The position numbers were made by a program, and so were the translations under genes. 64,000 bases of DNA from Erysipelotrichaceae bacterium (GTDB lineage: Bacteria > Bacillota_I > Bacilli_A > Erysipelotrichales > Erysipelotrichaceae). A model generated the notes under the pieces. The model saw only the letters and a list, made by a program, of their open reading frames with translations. It was not told the origin of the DNA and did not search any database. This document shows positions 9,091 through 18,554 of the stretch, piece after piece (position 1 is the stretch's first letter; the number at the start of each line of letters is the position of its first letter). Where the stretch lies: the NCBI GenBank assembly GCA_015058955.1, contig SVBJ01000002.1:90988-154987 (forward strand). The letters are read 5' to 3'.

Positions 9091-11400
9091 ATGAGGAAAA
9101 TGGTAAGAATTCTACTGATACTGGCCACATGCTTATCAGCCATGATTACCAATCAGGCCGGTTTCATTGTGTCTGCGGAAGTGCTTCCTACTGACGGACG
9201 GCGGTATGCCGTACTGGATGGGGAAGGAAAACTGCTTTTTGTCAGAAGCAGTGAAACTTATGAAAACAACACAGTCGGTACGGTTACTGACATATACGGG
9301 AACAGTTATACCGGAACGATATATTCAGACGTGGAGAACACCGAAACAATACCGTGGGCAGATAAGAGAAGCAGTATTGTAAGTGTTGAAGTGGCAGCTG
9401 ATACAGTGATCAGACCGCGGAACATGATGTGGTGGTTTGGCAACATGATCAATCTGACCTCATTCGAAGCAGAGGGCTTTGATACGGAAGACGTTACCAA
9501 CATGAGCCATCTGTTCTATAACTGCCGCTCGCTGACTTTCCTGGATGTCAGTCATTTCAATACCGGAAAGCTGACGGTAGCCAGCAGTATGTTTGAAGGC
9601 TGCCGTTCTCTGACGACGCTGAACGTTACAGGACTCAGTACGGCACATGTCTATGACATGATTGAAATGTTCAAGGACTGTGAAAGTCTGAAGACTCTGA
9701 TCGTCAGCAGTTTCATTACTTCCAATGTCATTTCCATGAAGGGAATGTTTAACGGATGCAGGTCCTTGAGCGGACTTGATCTGTCGGGATTCTCTACCGT
9801 CAAGGTAACGGACATGAGTGAAATGTTCCGTAACTGTGAATCCCTTACCTCTCTTGACCTCAGTAAATTCAATACTGCCAGGGTTGAGGATACCAACGAA
9901 ATGTTCAGAAACTGCAAGGCTCTGACTTCACTTAACCTCAGCAGTTTCAATACCGCAAAAGTCAGAAACATGGCTTCAATGTTCACCAACTGTTCCGCAC
10001 TGACATCTCTTGATCTCAGCAAGTTCAATACGGCAGTTGTTACCGACATGTCCGCCATGTTCTATGGCTGTAATTCCTTAAGTGATCTGAATCTAAGCAG
10101 TTTTGATACCTCCAATGTTGTTTCAATGGATGGCATCTTCGCCAACTGCAAGGCACTTAAGACGCTGGACATTGACCATTTCGCCACAGGCAAGCTGGAA
10201 AACATGGCCTTTGCGTTCTATGGATGTTCTGCTCTGGAAGAACTGCACATCGCCGGTTTCAATACTTCAAAGGTGACCGACATGAGCAGCCGGTTTACCG
10301 GTAATGACAGCCTGCTGGAAATCAGACTGTCAGAACAGTTTTCAAAGTGGTCAGATAACGCATATTTTCCGGAAGGTTACTGGAAGAACGGCCGTCTGAT
10401 AAAGAGCGAACAGGAACTGTATGACAACTATACTTCCAATCTGCCTGACTGGGCCGGAACCTGGATCAAGACAGTGAAAAATGATTACATCAAGAGAGCG
10501 TTTGGAGCTAACAGATACAAGACTGCTCTGGCTGTAACTGATGTCTTCATGGAAGTTACCCAGAAGGAAAAGCTCAGTACGCTGATCATAGCCAGCGGTA
10601 ACAGCTTCGCTGATGCCTTAGCCGGCAGCTATCTGGCAGCAGTAAAGGAAGCTCCGATCATTCTGGTCAATGATACAAACCTCATCCGGGTAACTGCGTA
10701 TGTCAGTGAAAGGATGGATCCGGAAGGAATGATTTACATTCTGGGAGGAGGAACCGCCGTATCCTCTGAAATCAAGGATCAGTTTGAGGAAATAGCGAAT
10801 GTAAAGAGACTCCAGGGTTCCAACAGGTACCTTACAAATCTGGAGATCCTGAAGGAAGCCGGAATGGATAAGGATGCGATCCTGGTCGGAACCGGTCTGA
10901 ATTTCGCCGATTCATTAAGTGCATCTGCCACAGGACTGCCGATTTTGCTGGTTAAAGATTCCCTTACTGATGAACAGAAGCGGTTTATGAGTGAAAACCG
11001 GGGAAAGAAGATCTACATTCTGGGCGGAACCAGTGCTGTAAGTTCAGCAGTTGAAAGACAGCTGAAGAATTACGGTGAAACCGAAAGACTTGAAGGAAGC
11101 AACCGTGTGGCCACTTCCGTCAAGATTGCGGAAAAGTTCTTCCCTGATGCCATGGTGGCAGTTCTGGCTTACAGCCATGACTTCCCGGATGGCTTATGCG
11201 GAGGAGCACTGGCTTACCGGCTTGATGGTCCGGTACTGCTCACCAGAGCAGAGAACAAAGCCATCACTAAGAGCTACGTTAAGAACAGTTCACTTGGCAG
11301 CGCCGTAGTTACAGGCGGCATGACCAAACTGGATGATGCCCTGGTCAAGGAGATCATGGGTGTCTCTGATAACTATGTAATACGGTATTACTACCGATAG
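9091..11400 (+). CDS. Secreted DUF285 leucine-rich repeat protein with CWB2 wall anchor
   Basis: A 769-residue exported surface protein. Residues 1-30 form a signal peptide (basic start, hydrophobic core, VSAEV cleavage region). A YAVLDGEGKLLFVRS module begins at residue 39. From about residue 130 to 400 run eleven 24-25 residue BspA/DUF285-type repeats (pattern FNTxxVxxMxxMFxxCxxLxxLdLS). The array ends with a cap containing YFPEGYWKNG and DWAGTW. Residues 469-769 are three CWB2 repeats (GANRYKT, GSNRYLT, GSNRVAT; then NFADSLSASATGLP and DFPDGLCGG), which bind secondary wall polymers in related bacteria. It sits between glycosyltransferase genes in the same direction with a 21-base gap, so it is probably co-transcribed with polymer synthesis. 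Its codon use follows the operon, not the CWB2 genes further on. Ligand of the LRR part is unknown. Confidence 0.9.
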   Translation: MRKMVRILLILATCLSAMITNQAGFIVSAEVLPTDGRRYAVLDGEGKLLFVRSSETYENNTVGTVTDIYGNSYTGTIYSDVENTETIPWADKRSSIVSVEVAADTVIRPRNMMWWFGNMINLTSFEAEGFDTEDVTNMSHLFYNCRSLTFLDVSHFNTGKLTVASSMFEGCRSLTTLNVTGLSTAHVYDMIEMFKDCESLKTLIVSSFITSNVISMKGMFNGCRSLSGLDLSGFSTVKVTDMSEMFRNCESLTSLDLSKFNTARVEDTNEMFRNCKALTSLNLSSFNTAKVRNMASMFTNCSALTSLDLSKFNTAVVTDMSAMFYGCNSLSDLNLSSFDTSNVVSMDGIFANCKALKTLDIDHFATGKLENMAFAFYGCSALEELHIAGFNTSKVTDMSSRFTGNDSLLEIRLSEQFSKWSDNAYFPEGYWKNGRLIKSEQELYDNYTSNLPDWAGTWIKTVKNDYIKRAFGANRYKTALAVTDVFMEVTQKEKLSTLIIASGNSFADALAGSYLAAVKEAPIILVNDTNLIRVTAYVSERMDPEGMIYILGGGTAVSSEIKDQFEEIANVKRLQGSNRYLTNLEILKEAGMDKDAILVGTGLNFADSLSASATGLPILLVKDSLTDEQKRFMSENRGKKIYILGGTSAVSSAVERQLKNYGETERLEGSNRVATSVKIAEKFFPDAMVAVLAYSHDFPDGLCGGALAYRLDGPVLLTRAENKAITKSYVKNSSLGSAVVTGGMTKLDDALVKEIMGVSDNYVIRYYYR
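9478..10300 (+). repeat. Eleven-unit DUF285 leucine-rich repeat array
   Basis: In-frame repeats of about 72-75 bases encode units with an F-x-T-x-x-V start, Met at the middle and an Asn/Asp-Cys turn (for example FRNCESLTSLDLSKFNTARV). The DNA of neighbouring units is diverged enough for the protein repeat to be much clearer than the nucleotide repeat. Confidence 0.8.
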
Positions 11401-11414
11401 GAAACAGGTAAACA

Positions 11415-12422
11415 ATGGAAAAGATAGATTTCGTGATAACATGGGTCGACAGTGAAGATCCTAAGTGGCAGCGGGAAAAGGAAAAGTACAGCCCGAAGAA
11501 GAGCTTCAGCGCTTCCTTTGATAACCGCAAGGAAAGATACAGAGACATGGGTACTCTGAAATACTTTTTCCGTGCCATCGACAAATATGCCCCATGGGTC
11601 AATAAGATATACTTTGTGACCTGCGGACAGAAACCGGAATGGCTTGATGAAAACTGTGAAAAGCTTGTTCTGGTAAATCACAGTGATTACATGCCGCGGG
11701 ACTGCCTGCCGACATTCAATTCCAATGCCATTGAAGCAAGTCTGCACAGGATCGAAGGGCTTTCCGAACATTTCGTATATTTTAACGATGACATGTTCAT
11801 CGTCAATCCGGTCTCACCGGAGGATTTCTTCAGAAACGGACTTCCGGTTGATACGCTGTCCCTGGAACCGATCCTGGCTACCGGAACGGCAACTGACGGT
11901 TTCTTTAAGAAAATCGCCAACAACGTTCAGATCATCAACAAGTATTTCAGCTTCAGACCGTTCTTTAAGAAAAACTGGAGGAAGGTCCTGTCATTCAGTC
12001 AGGGTCTGAAATACTGGATCAGAACAGCCACCATGTGCAATTATCCGTGTTTTTCTGGTTTCCACTGCACCCATCTGCCTAACCCTTATCTCAAGAGTGT
12101 CTGGCAGGAAGTCTGGGAAAAGGAACCGGACATTCTCAATGCGACCATGAGCTTCCGTTTCCGTAACAACCGCGACAGCGTCAATCACTGGCTGTTCCAG
12201 TACTGGCAGTTTGCCTCCGGAAGATTTGAAACCAGAAAACAGTCCTTTGGCAAGCTTACGGTTGTGGGAGACAGAAATCTGATCCGGGATGTAACCGGAA
12301 GCAGGTACAAGGTACTCTGCATAAATGATGATTATGACAATGAAAACTTTGAGCAGGCAATGCAGGAACTGATTGACTGCTTTGAAAGAAAACTACCGGA
12401 GAAATCACAGTTCGAAAAATGA
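11415..12422 (+). CDS. Stealth-family sugar-phosphate transferase
   Basis: A 335-residue protein with the conserved regions of the Stealth family, whose known bacterial members transfer hexose-1-phosphate units and so create phosphodiester links in capsules. CR1 is DFVITWVDSEDPKW (residues 4-17). CR2 runs from about 39 to 140 with RYRDMGTLKYFFRAI, APWVNKIYFVTCGQKPEWL and HFVYFNDDMFI. CR3 is around residue 217 (THLPNPYLKSVW). A CR4-like Asn-rich segment, NNRDSVNHWLFQYW, follows. The start is preceded by GGAAACAGG and the gene overlaps the next by 4 bases (ATGA). It implies an anionic polymer with phosphate bridges or phosphate-linked side groups. Confidence 0.88.
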   Translation: MEKIDFVITWVDSEDPKWQREKEKYSPKKSFSASFDNRKERYRDMGTLKYFFRAIDKYAPWVNKIYFVTCGQKPEWLDENCEKLVLVNHSDYMPRDCLPTFNSNAIEASLHRIEGLSEHFVYFNDDMFIVNPVSPEDFFRNGLPVDTLSLEPILATGTATDGFFKKIANNVQIINKYFSFRPFFKKNWRKVLSFSQGLKYWIRTATMCNYPCFSGFHCTHLPNPYLKSVWQEVWEKEPDILNATMSFRFRNNRDSVNHWLFQYWQFASGRFETRKQSFGKLTVVGDRNLIRDVTGSRYKVLCINDDYDNENFEQAMQELIDCFERKLPEKSQFEK

Positions 12423-13594
12423 AGAAAGTCGGGATCCTGATCGATACACCGTTCTCTTTAGGCGGTGTACAGCGTGTAAGCACGGTTTTGGCCAATTATC
12501 TTAATGATAACGGTTTTGATGTGTCTTTCCTGGTCTTCGGAAGAAACATCAGAATCGATTATGATGTCTATGGCCTTAATGAAAGTGTTCATCTGGTCAG
12601 GATGGATGAATACAACAGAACGGCTTACCGCATCTTAAGAAGGATTCCCTATGAACTGAAAAAGGTAAAAAACAGCAGAAACCTGTTTGGCATGACCCTG
12701 CAGGGACAGTTGGACATGTTTGCCGGCAGAATTGATGCCGGGATCATTGCGAAATACGTCAACGATCTTGATCTGGACTATGTGATCGGTCCGGCCATTG
12801 AAAACACGGTCAGACTGGCTGTCGCCAGAAAGCAGTTTACCAGGGCAAAGGTCATTGGCTGGCAGCATTCCTGTTACCAGGCCTATTTTGAAACTCCGGG
12901 GATCCGCATGTACAACCTCGACAAAGCCTCTGAATTCACCTTTGAAAACATTGACCGGTATGTCGTGCAGACCAGAGATGATCATGACAGAATTCTGAAA
13001 AGGTTTGGCTATGATGCCACTGTCATCAACAACCCCAATACCTTCAACAGTGATCAGACCAGTACTCTTACCGCCAGAAACTTTCTGGCTGCCGGCCGTT
13101 TTGTCCCGCTTAAGGGTTTTGACAGACTGCTGGAAGCCTTCCGGAAGTTTGCCGAGACGGATAAGGAGTGGAAGCTTGTTCTGGTCGGTGAAGGACCGGA
13201 AAAGGAGAACTATCAGGAACTGATCAGCAGACATGGAATTCAGGACAGAGTCATCATGCCGGGAAGATCCAACAGAATGGAAGATCACTATCTCAACGCC
13301 TCAGTATATCTGATGACTTCCCAGTGGGAAGGCTGGGGCATGACCGTTGCGGAAGCCATGGAATACGGCCTTCCGGTGATCAGCTTTGACATTCCGAGCA
13401 TGCACGAGATTTTCGGGGAAACGGAATGCGGAATAATCGTCCCGATGAATGATGTAGAGGCGATGGCAAAGGCCATGACGGAACTGACCTGTGATCCGGA
13501 AAGATTAAGAAGACTGGGACACAACGGAGAAAAACAGATCGAACAGTTTGACGCAGACATTGTCTGCCGCAGATGGCTGGAGATACTGAAATAA
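12419..13594 (+). CDS. GT4-family glycosyltransferase
   Basis: A 391-residue GT-B enzyme. The N-terminal motif LIDTPFSLGGVQRVSTVLAN contains the glycine-rich acceptor loop. The donor half has AAGRFVPLKGFDRLLEAF, LVLVGEGPEKENY and the catalytic-type motif SQWEGWGMTVAEAMEYGLPV. It is translationally coupled to the Stealth gene through an ATGA overlap and is followed by a flippase gene 16 bases on. The linkage it forms cannot be predicted from sequence alone. Confidence 0.87.
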   Translation: MKKVGILIDTPFSLGGVQRVSTVLANYLNDNGFDVSFLVFGRNIRIDYDVYGLNESVHLVRMDEYNRTAYRILRRIPYELKKVKNSRNLFGMTLQGQLDMFAGRIDAGIIAKYVNDLDLDYVIGPAIENTVRLAVARKQFTRAKVIGWQHSCYQAYFETPGIRMYNLDKASEFTFENIDRYVVQTRDDHDRILKRFGYDATVINNPNTFNSDQTSTLTARNFLAAGRFVPLKGFDRLLEAFRKFAETDKEWKLVLVGEGPEKENYQELISRHGIQDRVIMPGRSNRMEDHYLNASVYLMTSQWEGWGMTVAEAMEYGLPVISFDIPSMHEIFGETECGIIVPMNDVEAMAKAMTELTCDPERLRRLGHNGEKQIEQFDADIVCRRWLEILK

Positions 13595-13609
13595 CAGAAG
13601 GAAACATTA

Positions 13610-15157
13610 ATGGAAAATTCAAGAACCCGTAATTCATTCAGAAACATGGTTGCTTCAGCAGCTGCCAATATCATCACGTTTCTTCTGGGCATAATTGCCA
13701 GAAGATACTTTGTGCTGATTCTGGGGGATGAATATCAGGGTCTTAACGGGTTATATACCAACGTCATCAGCATGCTGGGTGTAGTCGAACTTGGCATGGG
13801 CAATGCGATCATATATAACCTGTATAAACCTATACACGAAAACGACAGGGAAACGATTAATTCCCTGATGGATTTCTACCGCAAGAGCTATCACATCATC
13901 GGACGGCTGGTGGCTGTCATCGGTGTGGCGATAATTCCGCTGCTGCCGTTTTTTGTCAAGGAAGTTACGGTTGACATCAATTCAACAGTCGTATACCTGT
14001 TCTTCCTGGCTGATGCGGTATTCTCCTATTTCCTGTCATATAAGAGAAGTCTGTTATATGCCAGACAGGAAAACTACATTGTCCAGATCATTCACATCCG
14101 GTGTCTGACCGCAATGAAGATCATTCAGACGCTGATACTGTATGTTACAAGAAACTACTATCTCTATCTGGTAATCATGGTCGTATTGCGCATAGTTGAG
14201 AACGCGATCATTACGATGCTGGTAGACAGGAAGTATCCGGATCTTTCAGGAAAGGGAGCTGCTCCTTTGAAAAAGGAGATCAGAGACGACATTTTCCTGA
14301 AGACCAAGGGCCTGTTCCTTCATCAGATCGGTGCCTTTATGGTTAACGGTACCGACAACATGATAATATCCAGATTCCTGGGTCTGGTTACGGCCGGACT
14401 GTATTCAAACTATGCCCTGATCATCGATTCGATCAAGAATCTGACCAAGCAGGTAATTGATGCCACCACTCCTAGTGTCGGCAACCTGTTGGTAACGGAG
14501 ACCAGGGAAAAGCAGTACGATGTCTTTAAGAAAATGAGATTCATTGACTTCTGGCTGGCCGCCTTCTGCGGCATATGCCTGTATGTCATCATGGAACCTT
14601 GGGTCGTCATCTGGATCGGCAGGGAAAGACTGCTGCCGGACTATGTCATGCTGGTGCTGGCTTTCAACTTCTTCCAGAAGACCATGAGAAATACCTATGG
14701 GGCCTTTAAGACAGCAGCCGGTATTTTCCATGAAGACCGTTTTGTACCGATCATTGAATCGGTTCTGAATATCGGTTTCAGCATTATTCTGGTAAAGACA
14801 ATTGGTCTGGCAGGTGTCTTCATCGGCACGACCATCAGCGGTCTGGCCTTATGGTGCTACAGTTATCCGAAATATGTTTACAGAAATCTTTTCGGAAGAA
14901 GCTATAAAGACTACGCTAAGGAAACAGTAGGCTATATTCTGATGTTCTTTGTCCTGCTGTTTACCACCTCATTTATTGCGAACAGGTTTATAATATCCAA
15001 TAATCTGTTAAAATTAATAGTGAACATGGCTGTGTGTATAGTGGTTCCTAACGTAATGATGGTGCTGTTCTATTTCAGAACAGATAACTTCAGGTACTGT
15101 GTTCAGACGGTGATGGGCATTATTAACAGGCTGCTGGGAAGGAGAAATAAAGCATGA
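13610..15157 (+). CDS. Wzx-type oligosaccharide flippase (second copy)
   Basis: A 515-residue polytopic membrane protein of the MOP flippase superfamily. The N-terminal stretch [20 protein letters not shown] followed by [19 protein letters not shown] is typical of Gram-positive polysaccharide exporters and clearly different from the flippase at 4694. About twelve to fourteen hydrophobic segments are visible. Two flippases in one operon suggest two lipid-linked products, or a repeat unit and a separately flipped side-chain donor. The stop overlaps the following ugd start (ATGA). Confidence 0.86.
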   Translation: MENSRTRNSFRNMVASAAANIITFLLGIIARRYFVLILGDEYQGLNGLYTNVISMLGVVELGMGNAIIYNLYKPIHENDRETINSLMDFYRKSYHIIGRLVAVIGVAIIPLLPFFVKEVTVDINSTVVYLFFLADAVFSYFLSYKRSLLYARQENYIVQIIHIRCLTAMKIIQTLILYVTRNYYLYLVIMVVLRIVENAIITMLVDRKYPDLSGKGAAPLKKEIRDDIFLKTKGLFLHQIGAFMVNGTDNMIISRFLGLVTAGLYSNYALIIDSIKNLTKQVIDATTPSVGNLLVTETREKQYDVFKKMRFIDFWLAAFCGICLYVIMEPWVVIWIGRERLLPDYVMLVLAFNFFQKTMRNTYGAFKTAAGIFHEDRFVPIIESVLNIGFSIILVKTIGLAGVFIGTTISGLALWCYSYPKYVYRNLFGRSYKDYAKETVGYILMFFVLLFTTSFIANRFIISNNLLKLIVNMAVCIVVPNVMMVLFYFRTDNFRYCVQTVMGIINRLLGRRNKA

Positions 15158-16323
15158 AGATCGCAATAGCCGGAACGGGTTATGTCGGACTTTCACTTGC
15201 GGCTCTGCTGAGTCAGAAACATGAAGTGGTTGCCCTGGATGTAATTCCGGAAAAAGTTGAAAAGGTTAATAACCGTATTTCTCCGATCAGAGATGAATAC
15301 ATTGAAAAGTACTTCAGAGAAAAGAAACTTGATCTGAGAGCTACGCTTGATTACAGAGAGGCTTTTGAAAATGCCCGCTTTGTGATCATTTCCACACCTA
15401 CCAACTATGATTCTGAAAAGAACTACTTTGATACTTCATCAGTGGAAGACATCATTCAGAAGGTGCTTTCCATGAATGATGAAAGCATCACAATGATAAT
15501 CAAAAGCACCATTCCGGTAGGTTATACCGAGAGTGTCAGAAAGAAATATCACACCGACAACATCATCTTCAGCCCGGAATTTCTGAGAGAAGGCCGTGCG
15601 CTGTATGATAACCTTTATCCATCCCGCATCATTGTCGGTGATAAGGGAGAAAGGGGGCAGCAGTTTGCACAGCTGCTGAAGGAAAGCGCTCTTAAGGAGA
15701 ATGTTGAAGTCAAACTGATGAATTCAACGGAAGCTGAAGCGGTTAAGCTGTTCGCCAATACCTACCTGGCATTAAGAATAGCTTACTTCAATGAACTGGA
15801 TACCTATGCGGAAGCCAAGGGATTGAATACCAGAGACATCATTGACGGTGTCTGTCTGGATCCCCGCATCGGCAATCATTACAACAATCCTTCCTTCGGA
15901 TTCGGCGGATACTGTCTGCCTAAGGATTCCAAGCAGCTTAGGGCCAACTATCAGGATGTTCCGGAAAACATCATCAGTGCCATAGTTGAATCCAATGCCA
16001 CCAGAAAGGAATATATTGCCGGTGAGATAATCAGAAGAGAACCGAAGACAGTAGGTGTTTACCGACTGACCATGAAGAGCGGGTCCGATAATTTCCGTGA
16101 AAGCGCCATACAGGGTGTCATGGAAAAGATCCGCGAAGCGGGTATTGAGATGGTTATATACGAACCTGCATTGAAAACGGACAGCTTCAACGGCTATAAG
16201 GTCATTGGGGATCTGGATGAGTTTAAGCAGATAAGTGATATCATATTAGCAAACAGAAAAGAGGAAGCATTAAAGGATGTAGCTGAAAAGGTCTACACCA
16301 GAGATGTATTTGAAAGAGATTAG
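15154..16323 (+). CDS. ugd: UDP-glucose 6-dehydrogenase
   Basis: A 389-residue NAD-dependent enzyme oxidising UDP-glucose to UDP-glucuronate, which would add a negatively charged sugar. The Rossmann motif [15 protein letters not shown] starts at residue 7; [38 protein letters not shown], the lysine region [20 protein letters not shown] and the catalytic-cysteine motif [13 protein letters not shown] are all present. This length and the [14 protein letters not shown] form are typical of the shorter UGD subgroup. A UDP-ManNAc or UDP-GalNAc dehydrogenase is less likely but not excluded. Confidence 0.9.
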   Translation: MKIAIAGTGYVGLSLAALLSQKHEVVALDVIPEKVEKVNNRISPIRDEYIEKYFREKKLDLRATLDYREAFENARFVIISTPTNYDSEKNYFDTSSVEDIIQKVLSMNDESITMIIKSTIPVGYTESVRKKYHTDNIIFSPEFLREGRALYDNLYPSRIIVGDKGERGQQFAQLLKESALKENVEVKLMNSTEAEAVKLFANTYLALRIAYFNELDTYAEAKGLNTRDIIDGVCLDPRIGNHYNNPSFGFGGYCLPKDSKQLRANYQDVPENIISAIVESNATRKEYIAGEIIRREPKTVGVYRLTMKSGSDNFRESAIQGVMEKIREAGIEMVIYEPALKTDSFNGYKVIGDLDEFKQISDIILANRKEEALKDVAEKVYTRDVFERD

Positions 16324-16328
16324 AACAG

Positions 16329-17372
16329 ATGAAGAAAATCGTAGTAGTTGACACTGCGGCCAGTTATGGCGGAGCCATGACCGTATTAAAGGATTTCCAT
16401 GAGGCAGTTAAGAAAAGTGACAAGTCTGTAGAATGGCACTTCCTTTTGTCGGGCCCATACCTGGAAGAAACGGAGAACATCAGGATCCATGTCATTCCGA
16501 ATGTAAAGAGTTATCCGCAGCGTATCTACTTTGACCTGCACAGAGGAAAGAAGATCATCGAGGAAATTGATCCTGATCTGGTGTTCTGCATGCAGAATAC
16601 GTTGGTCAGAGGGCTGAAGATACCGCAGGTACTCTATGTACAGCAGTCCATACCTTTCCAGGAAACCTACAATTTCTCATTTTTAAAGAAACCGGAACTC
16701 AAGATAGCGGTCATCCAGAATTTCCTGGGGGCTCTGATAAAGAATTCCGTTAAGCACGCTGACAAGGTCATTGTTCAGACCAAGTGGATGAACAGGGCAG
16801 TAATAGATCAGTGTCACATTTCACCTGACATGATTTCCCAGGTATATCCGACTACCAAGGACATCGTCAACAGAACGGACTATGTCACGACAAACAGATT
16901 CTTCTATCCTACATCAATAGAGGTATACAAGAACATACCGCTGATTGAGCAGGCCTGCGAGAGACTGGATGAAGACGGCATAGAATATTCCTGCCAGATC
17001 ACGGTCAACAGTACCGGCAAGGCCAGAGGCATCAATTACAGCGGGCATATAACCCTGGATGAAGTCTATAAGAACTATGAAGATGCCTGCCTGGTGTTCC
17101 CAAGCTTTGTGGAAGCATTAGGATATCCGTTACTGGAAGCCAGAAGCGTTGGCTCAATAATCCTGGCTTCTGACTGTAATTTCTCCCATGAACTGCTGGA
17201 CGGTTATGAGAATGTATATTTCTTTGACCCGTTCAATGCGGACAGCCTTTATCAGCTGATGAAGAAAGTGGCATTGGGAGAAATAAAGAGAAAAGAAATA
17301 ACCAGTGTTTCACCGGTAGGCAAGGATACCTGGAACGAAGTAATCAGAATATTAAAAGAAAACCTGAAATAA
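16329..17372 (+). CDS. GT4-like glycosyltransferase
   Basis: A 347-residue predicted glycosyltransferase with an N-terminal glycine-rich loop (DTAASYGGAMTVLKDFHEAV), an acceptor-domain segment QVLYVQQSIPFQETYNFSFL and a donor-site motif VFPSFVEALGYPLLEARSVG ending in SIILASDCNFSHELL. It is shorter than the other GT4 genes of the operon and its acceptor is unknown. Gaps to both neighbours are under 20 bases, so it belongs to the same transcript. Confidence 0.8.
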   Translation: MKKIVVVDTAASYGGAMTVLKDFHEAVKKSDKSVEWHFLLSGPYLEETENIRIHVIPNVKSYPQRIYFDLHRGKKIIEEIDPDLVFCMQNTLVRGLKIPQVLYVQQSIPFQETYNFSFLKKPELKIAVIQNFLGALIKNSVKHADKVIVQTKWMNRAVIDQCHISPDMISQVYPTTKDIVNRTDYVTTNRFFYPTSIEVYKNIPLIEQACERLDEDGIEYSCQITVNSTGKARGINYSGHITLDEVYKNYEDACLVFPSFVEALGYPLLEARSVGSIILASDCNFSHELLDGYENVYFFDPFNADSLYQLMKKVALGEIKRKEITSVSPVGKDTWNEVIRILKENLK

Positions 17373-17391
17373 CTGATCCTGGAGGATAATC

Positions 17392-18465
17392 ATGAAGAAG
17401 ATCGCATTTGTATTAGGAAACATATCATTAGGAGCGGGTACCGAAAGGGCCGTAACCAATCTGGCAAATGCTTTCAGCAGGGATGAGAACAATCAGGTTT
17501 TTATTGTGAGCATAAACAGTGAGGATAAGGATAAGCCATATTATCCACTGGAAAAGGGCATAAAGGTCATTCACATGAATGCCGGAAGAGGCAGCAAGGT
17601 ACAGCGTCTGCTGGGATATTACGGAATCGTTGGTCAGCTTAATAAGATCATGGCTGACAATGACATTGACTATGTTCTCGGTACAACTCATGCCTTTAAC
17701 ATCCTGCTCAGTTTCCTTAAGGGAAAAGTAAGGAAAATCGGCTGTGAACACATGAGCTACAATGCCTGTCCTAAGGCATCACAGATCATCAGAAAGAACC
17801 GTTATAAGCATCTTGATGCTGTAGTTCTTCTGACACAGATGGACAGGGAGCATTATGACTTCCTGCCGTCAGACAAGACCTTTGTCATACCTAACATCCG
17901 TTCCTTCCAACCGGATAAGCCGGCAGTTCTGGACAATAAGAGGATCATAACAGTTGGCAGACTGGACAGCCAGAAGGGATATGACATTATGGTTGAGCTT
18001 GCACCGGACTTAAAGGAAAGAATTCCTGACTGGAAAATAGACATATATGGTTCCGGAGCAATGAAGCAGCAGCTGGAAGACAGAATAAAGGAGCTGGGCA
18101 TCCAAAATTATGTCTTCATCAATGAGCCTGTAAAGGAAATCAGGGAAGAATTTGAAAAATCCAGCATGTATCTTATGACCTCCAGATTTGAAGGTCTGCC
18201 GATGGTACTGTTAGAAGCACAGGCCTGTGGCTTACCAATAGTTTCGTTCAACTGTCCGGAAGGACCGGCCGATGTGATCAATGATGGTGAAGACGGATAT
18301 CTGATCGATGATTTCAATAAGAAAGAAATTGTTGATAAGACTGTCCGCATCGCTCTGGATGAACAGTTAAGAAAGAAAATGGGAGCCAATGCCTTTAAGC
18401 GGTCGGACCGTTTTTCTGAAGAATCAATCCTTAAAAAATGGTATTCCTGTTTTGAAAAATGCTGA
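17392..18465 (+). CDS. GT4-family glycosyltransferase, last gene of the polysaccharide operon
   Basis: A 357-residue GT-B enzyme. It begins KKIAFVLGNISLGAGTERAV, the usual GT4 acceptor loop, and has ITVGRLDSQKGYDIMVELAP and the donor motif SRFEGLPMVLLEAQACGLPI followed by NCPEGPADVI. The sequence resembles WbfT/EpsF-type enzymes of Gram-positive capsule loci, without a defined specificity. GGAGG stands just ahead of the ATG, and a hairpin terminator begins 4 bases after the stop, marking the operon's end. Confidence 0.87.
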   Translation: MKKIAFVLGNISLGAGTERAVTNLANAFSRDENNQVFIVSINSEDKDKPYYPLEKGIKVIHMNAGRGSKVQRLLGYYGIVGQLNKIMADNDIDYVLGTTHAFNILLSFLKGKVRKIGCEHMSYNACPKASQIIRKNRYKHLDAVVLLTQMDREHYDFLPSDKTFVIPNIRSFQPDKPAVLDNKRIITVGRLDSQKGYDIMVELAPDLKERIPDWKIDIYGSGAMKQQLEDRIKELGIQNYVFINEPVKEIREEFEKSSMYLMTSRFEGLPMVLLEAQACGLPIVSFNCPEGPADVINDGEDGYLIDDFNKKEIVDKTVRIALDEQLRKKMGANAFKRSDRFSEESILKKWYSCFEKC

Positions 18466-18468
18466 AAG

Positions 18469-18495
18469 CACAGTAAAAAATACTGTGTTTTTTCT
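18469..18495 (+). terminator. Intrinsic terminator of the polysaccharide operon
   Basis: A 7-bp stem CACAGTA/TACTGTG (18469-18475 with 18481-18487) around a five-A loop is followed by a run of six T residues. It lies directly behind the last glycosyltransferase stop. Confidence 0.85.
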
Positions 18496-18523
18496 TTATG
18501 AGCAGGTAACAAGAGGGTATAAT
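18495..18523 (+). promoter_or_regulatory. Candidate promoter for the CWB2 gene at 18555
   Basis: A perfect TATAAT lies at 18518-18523; the matching -35 position (TTTATG, 17-base spacing) is weak. A strong AGGGAGG ribosome site at 18541-18547 follows. Only the -10 is convincing. Confidence 0.5.
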
Positions 18524-18554
18524 GAATTTGAATAATAAATAGGGAGGAAGTATA

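Noticed and set aside
9651..10058. Open frame of 135 codons on the minus strand inside the LRR gene
   Set aside because: It is the antisense shadow of the repeat array (repeated low-complexity pattern), with no ribosome site or family resemblance.
12635..13288. Minus-strand frame of 217 codons opposite a glycosyltransferase
   Set aside because: Fully overlaps the coding strand of a GT4 gene; no start context and no recognisable domain.
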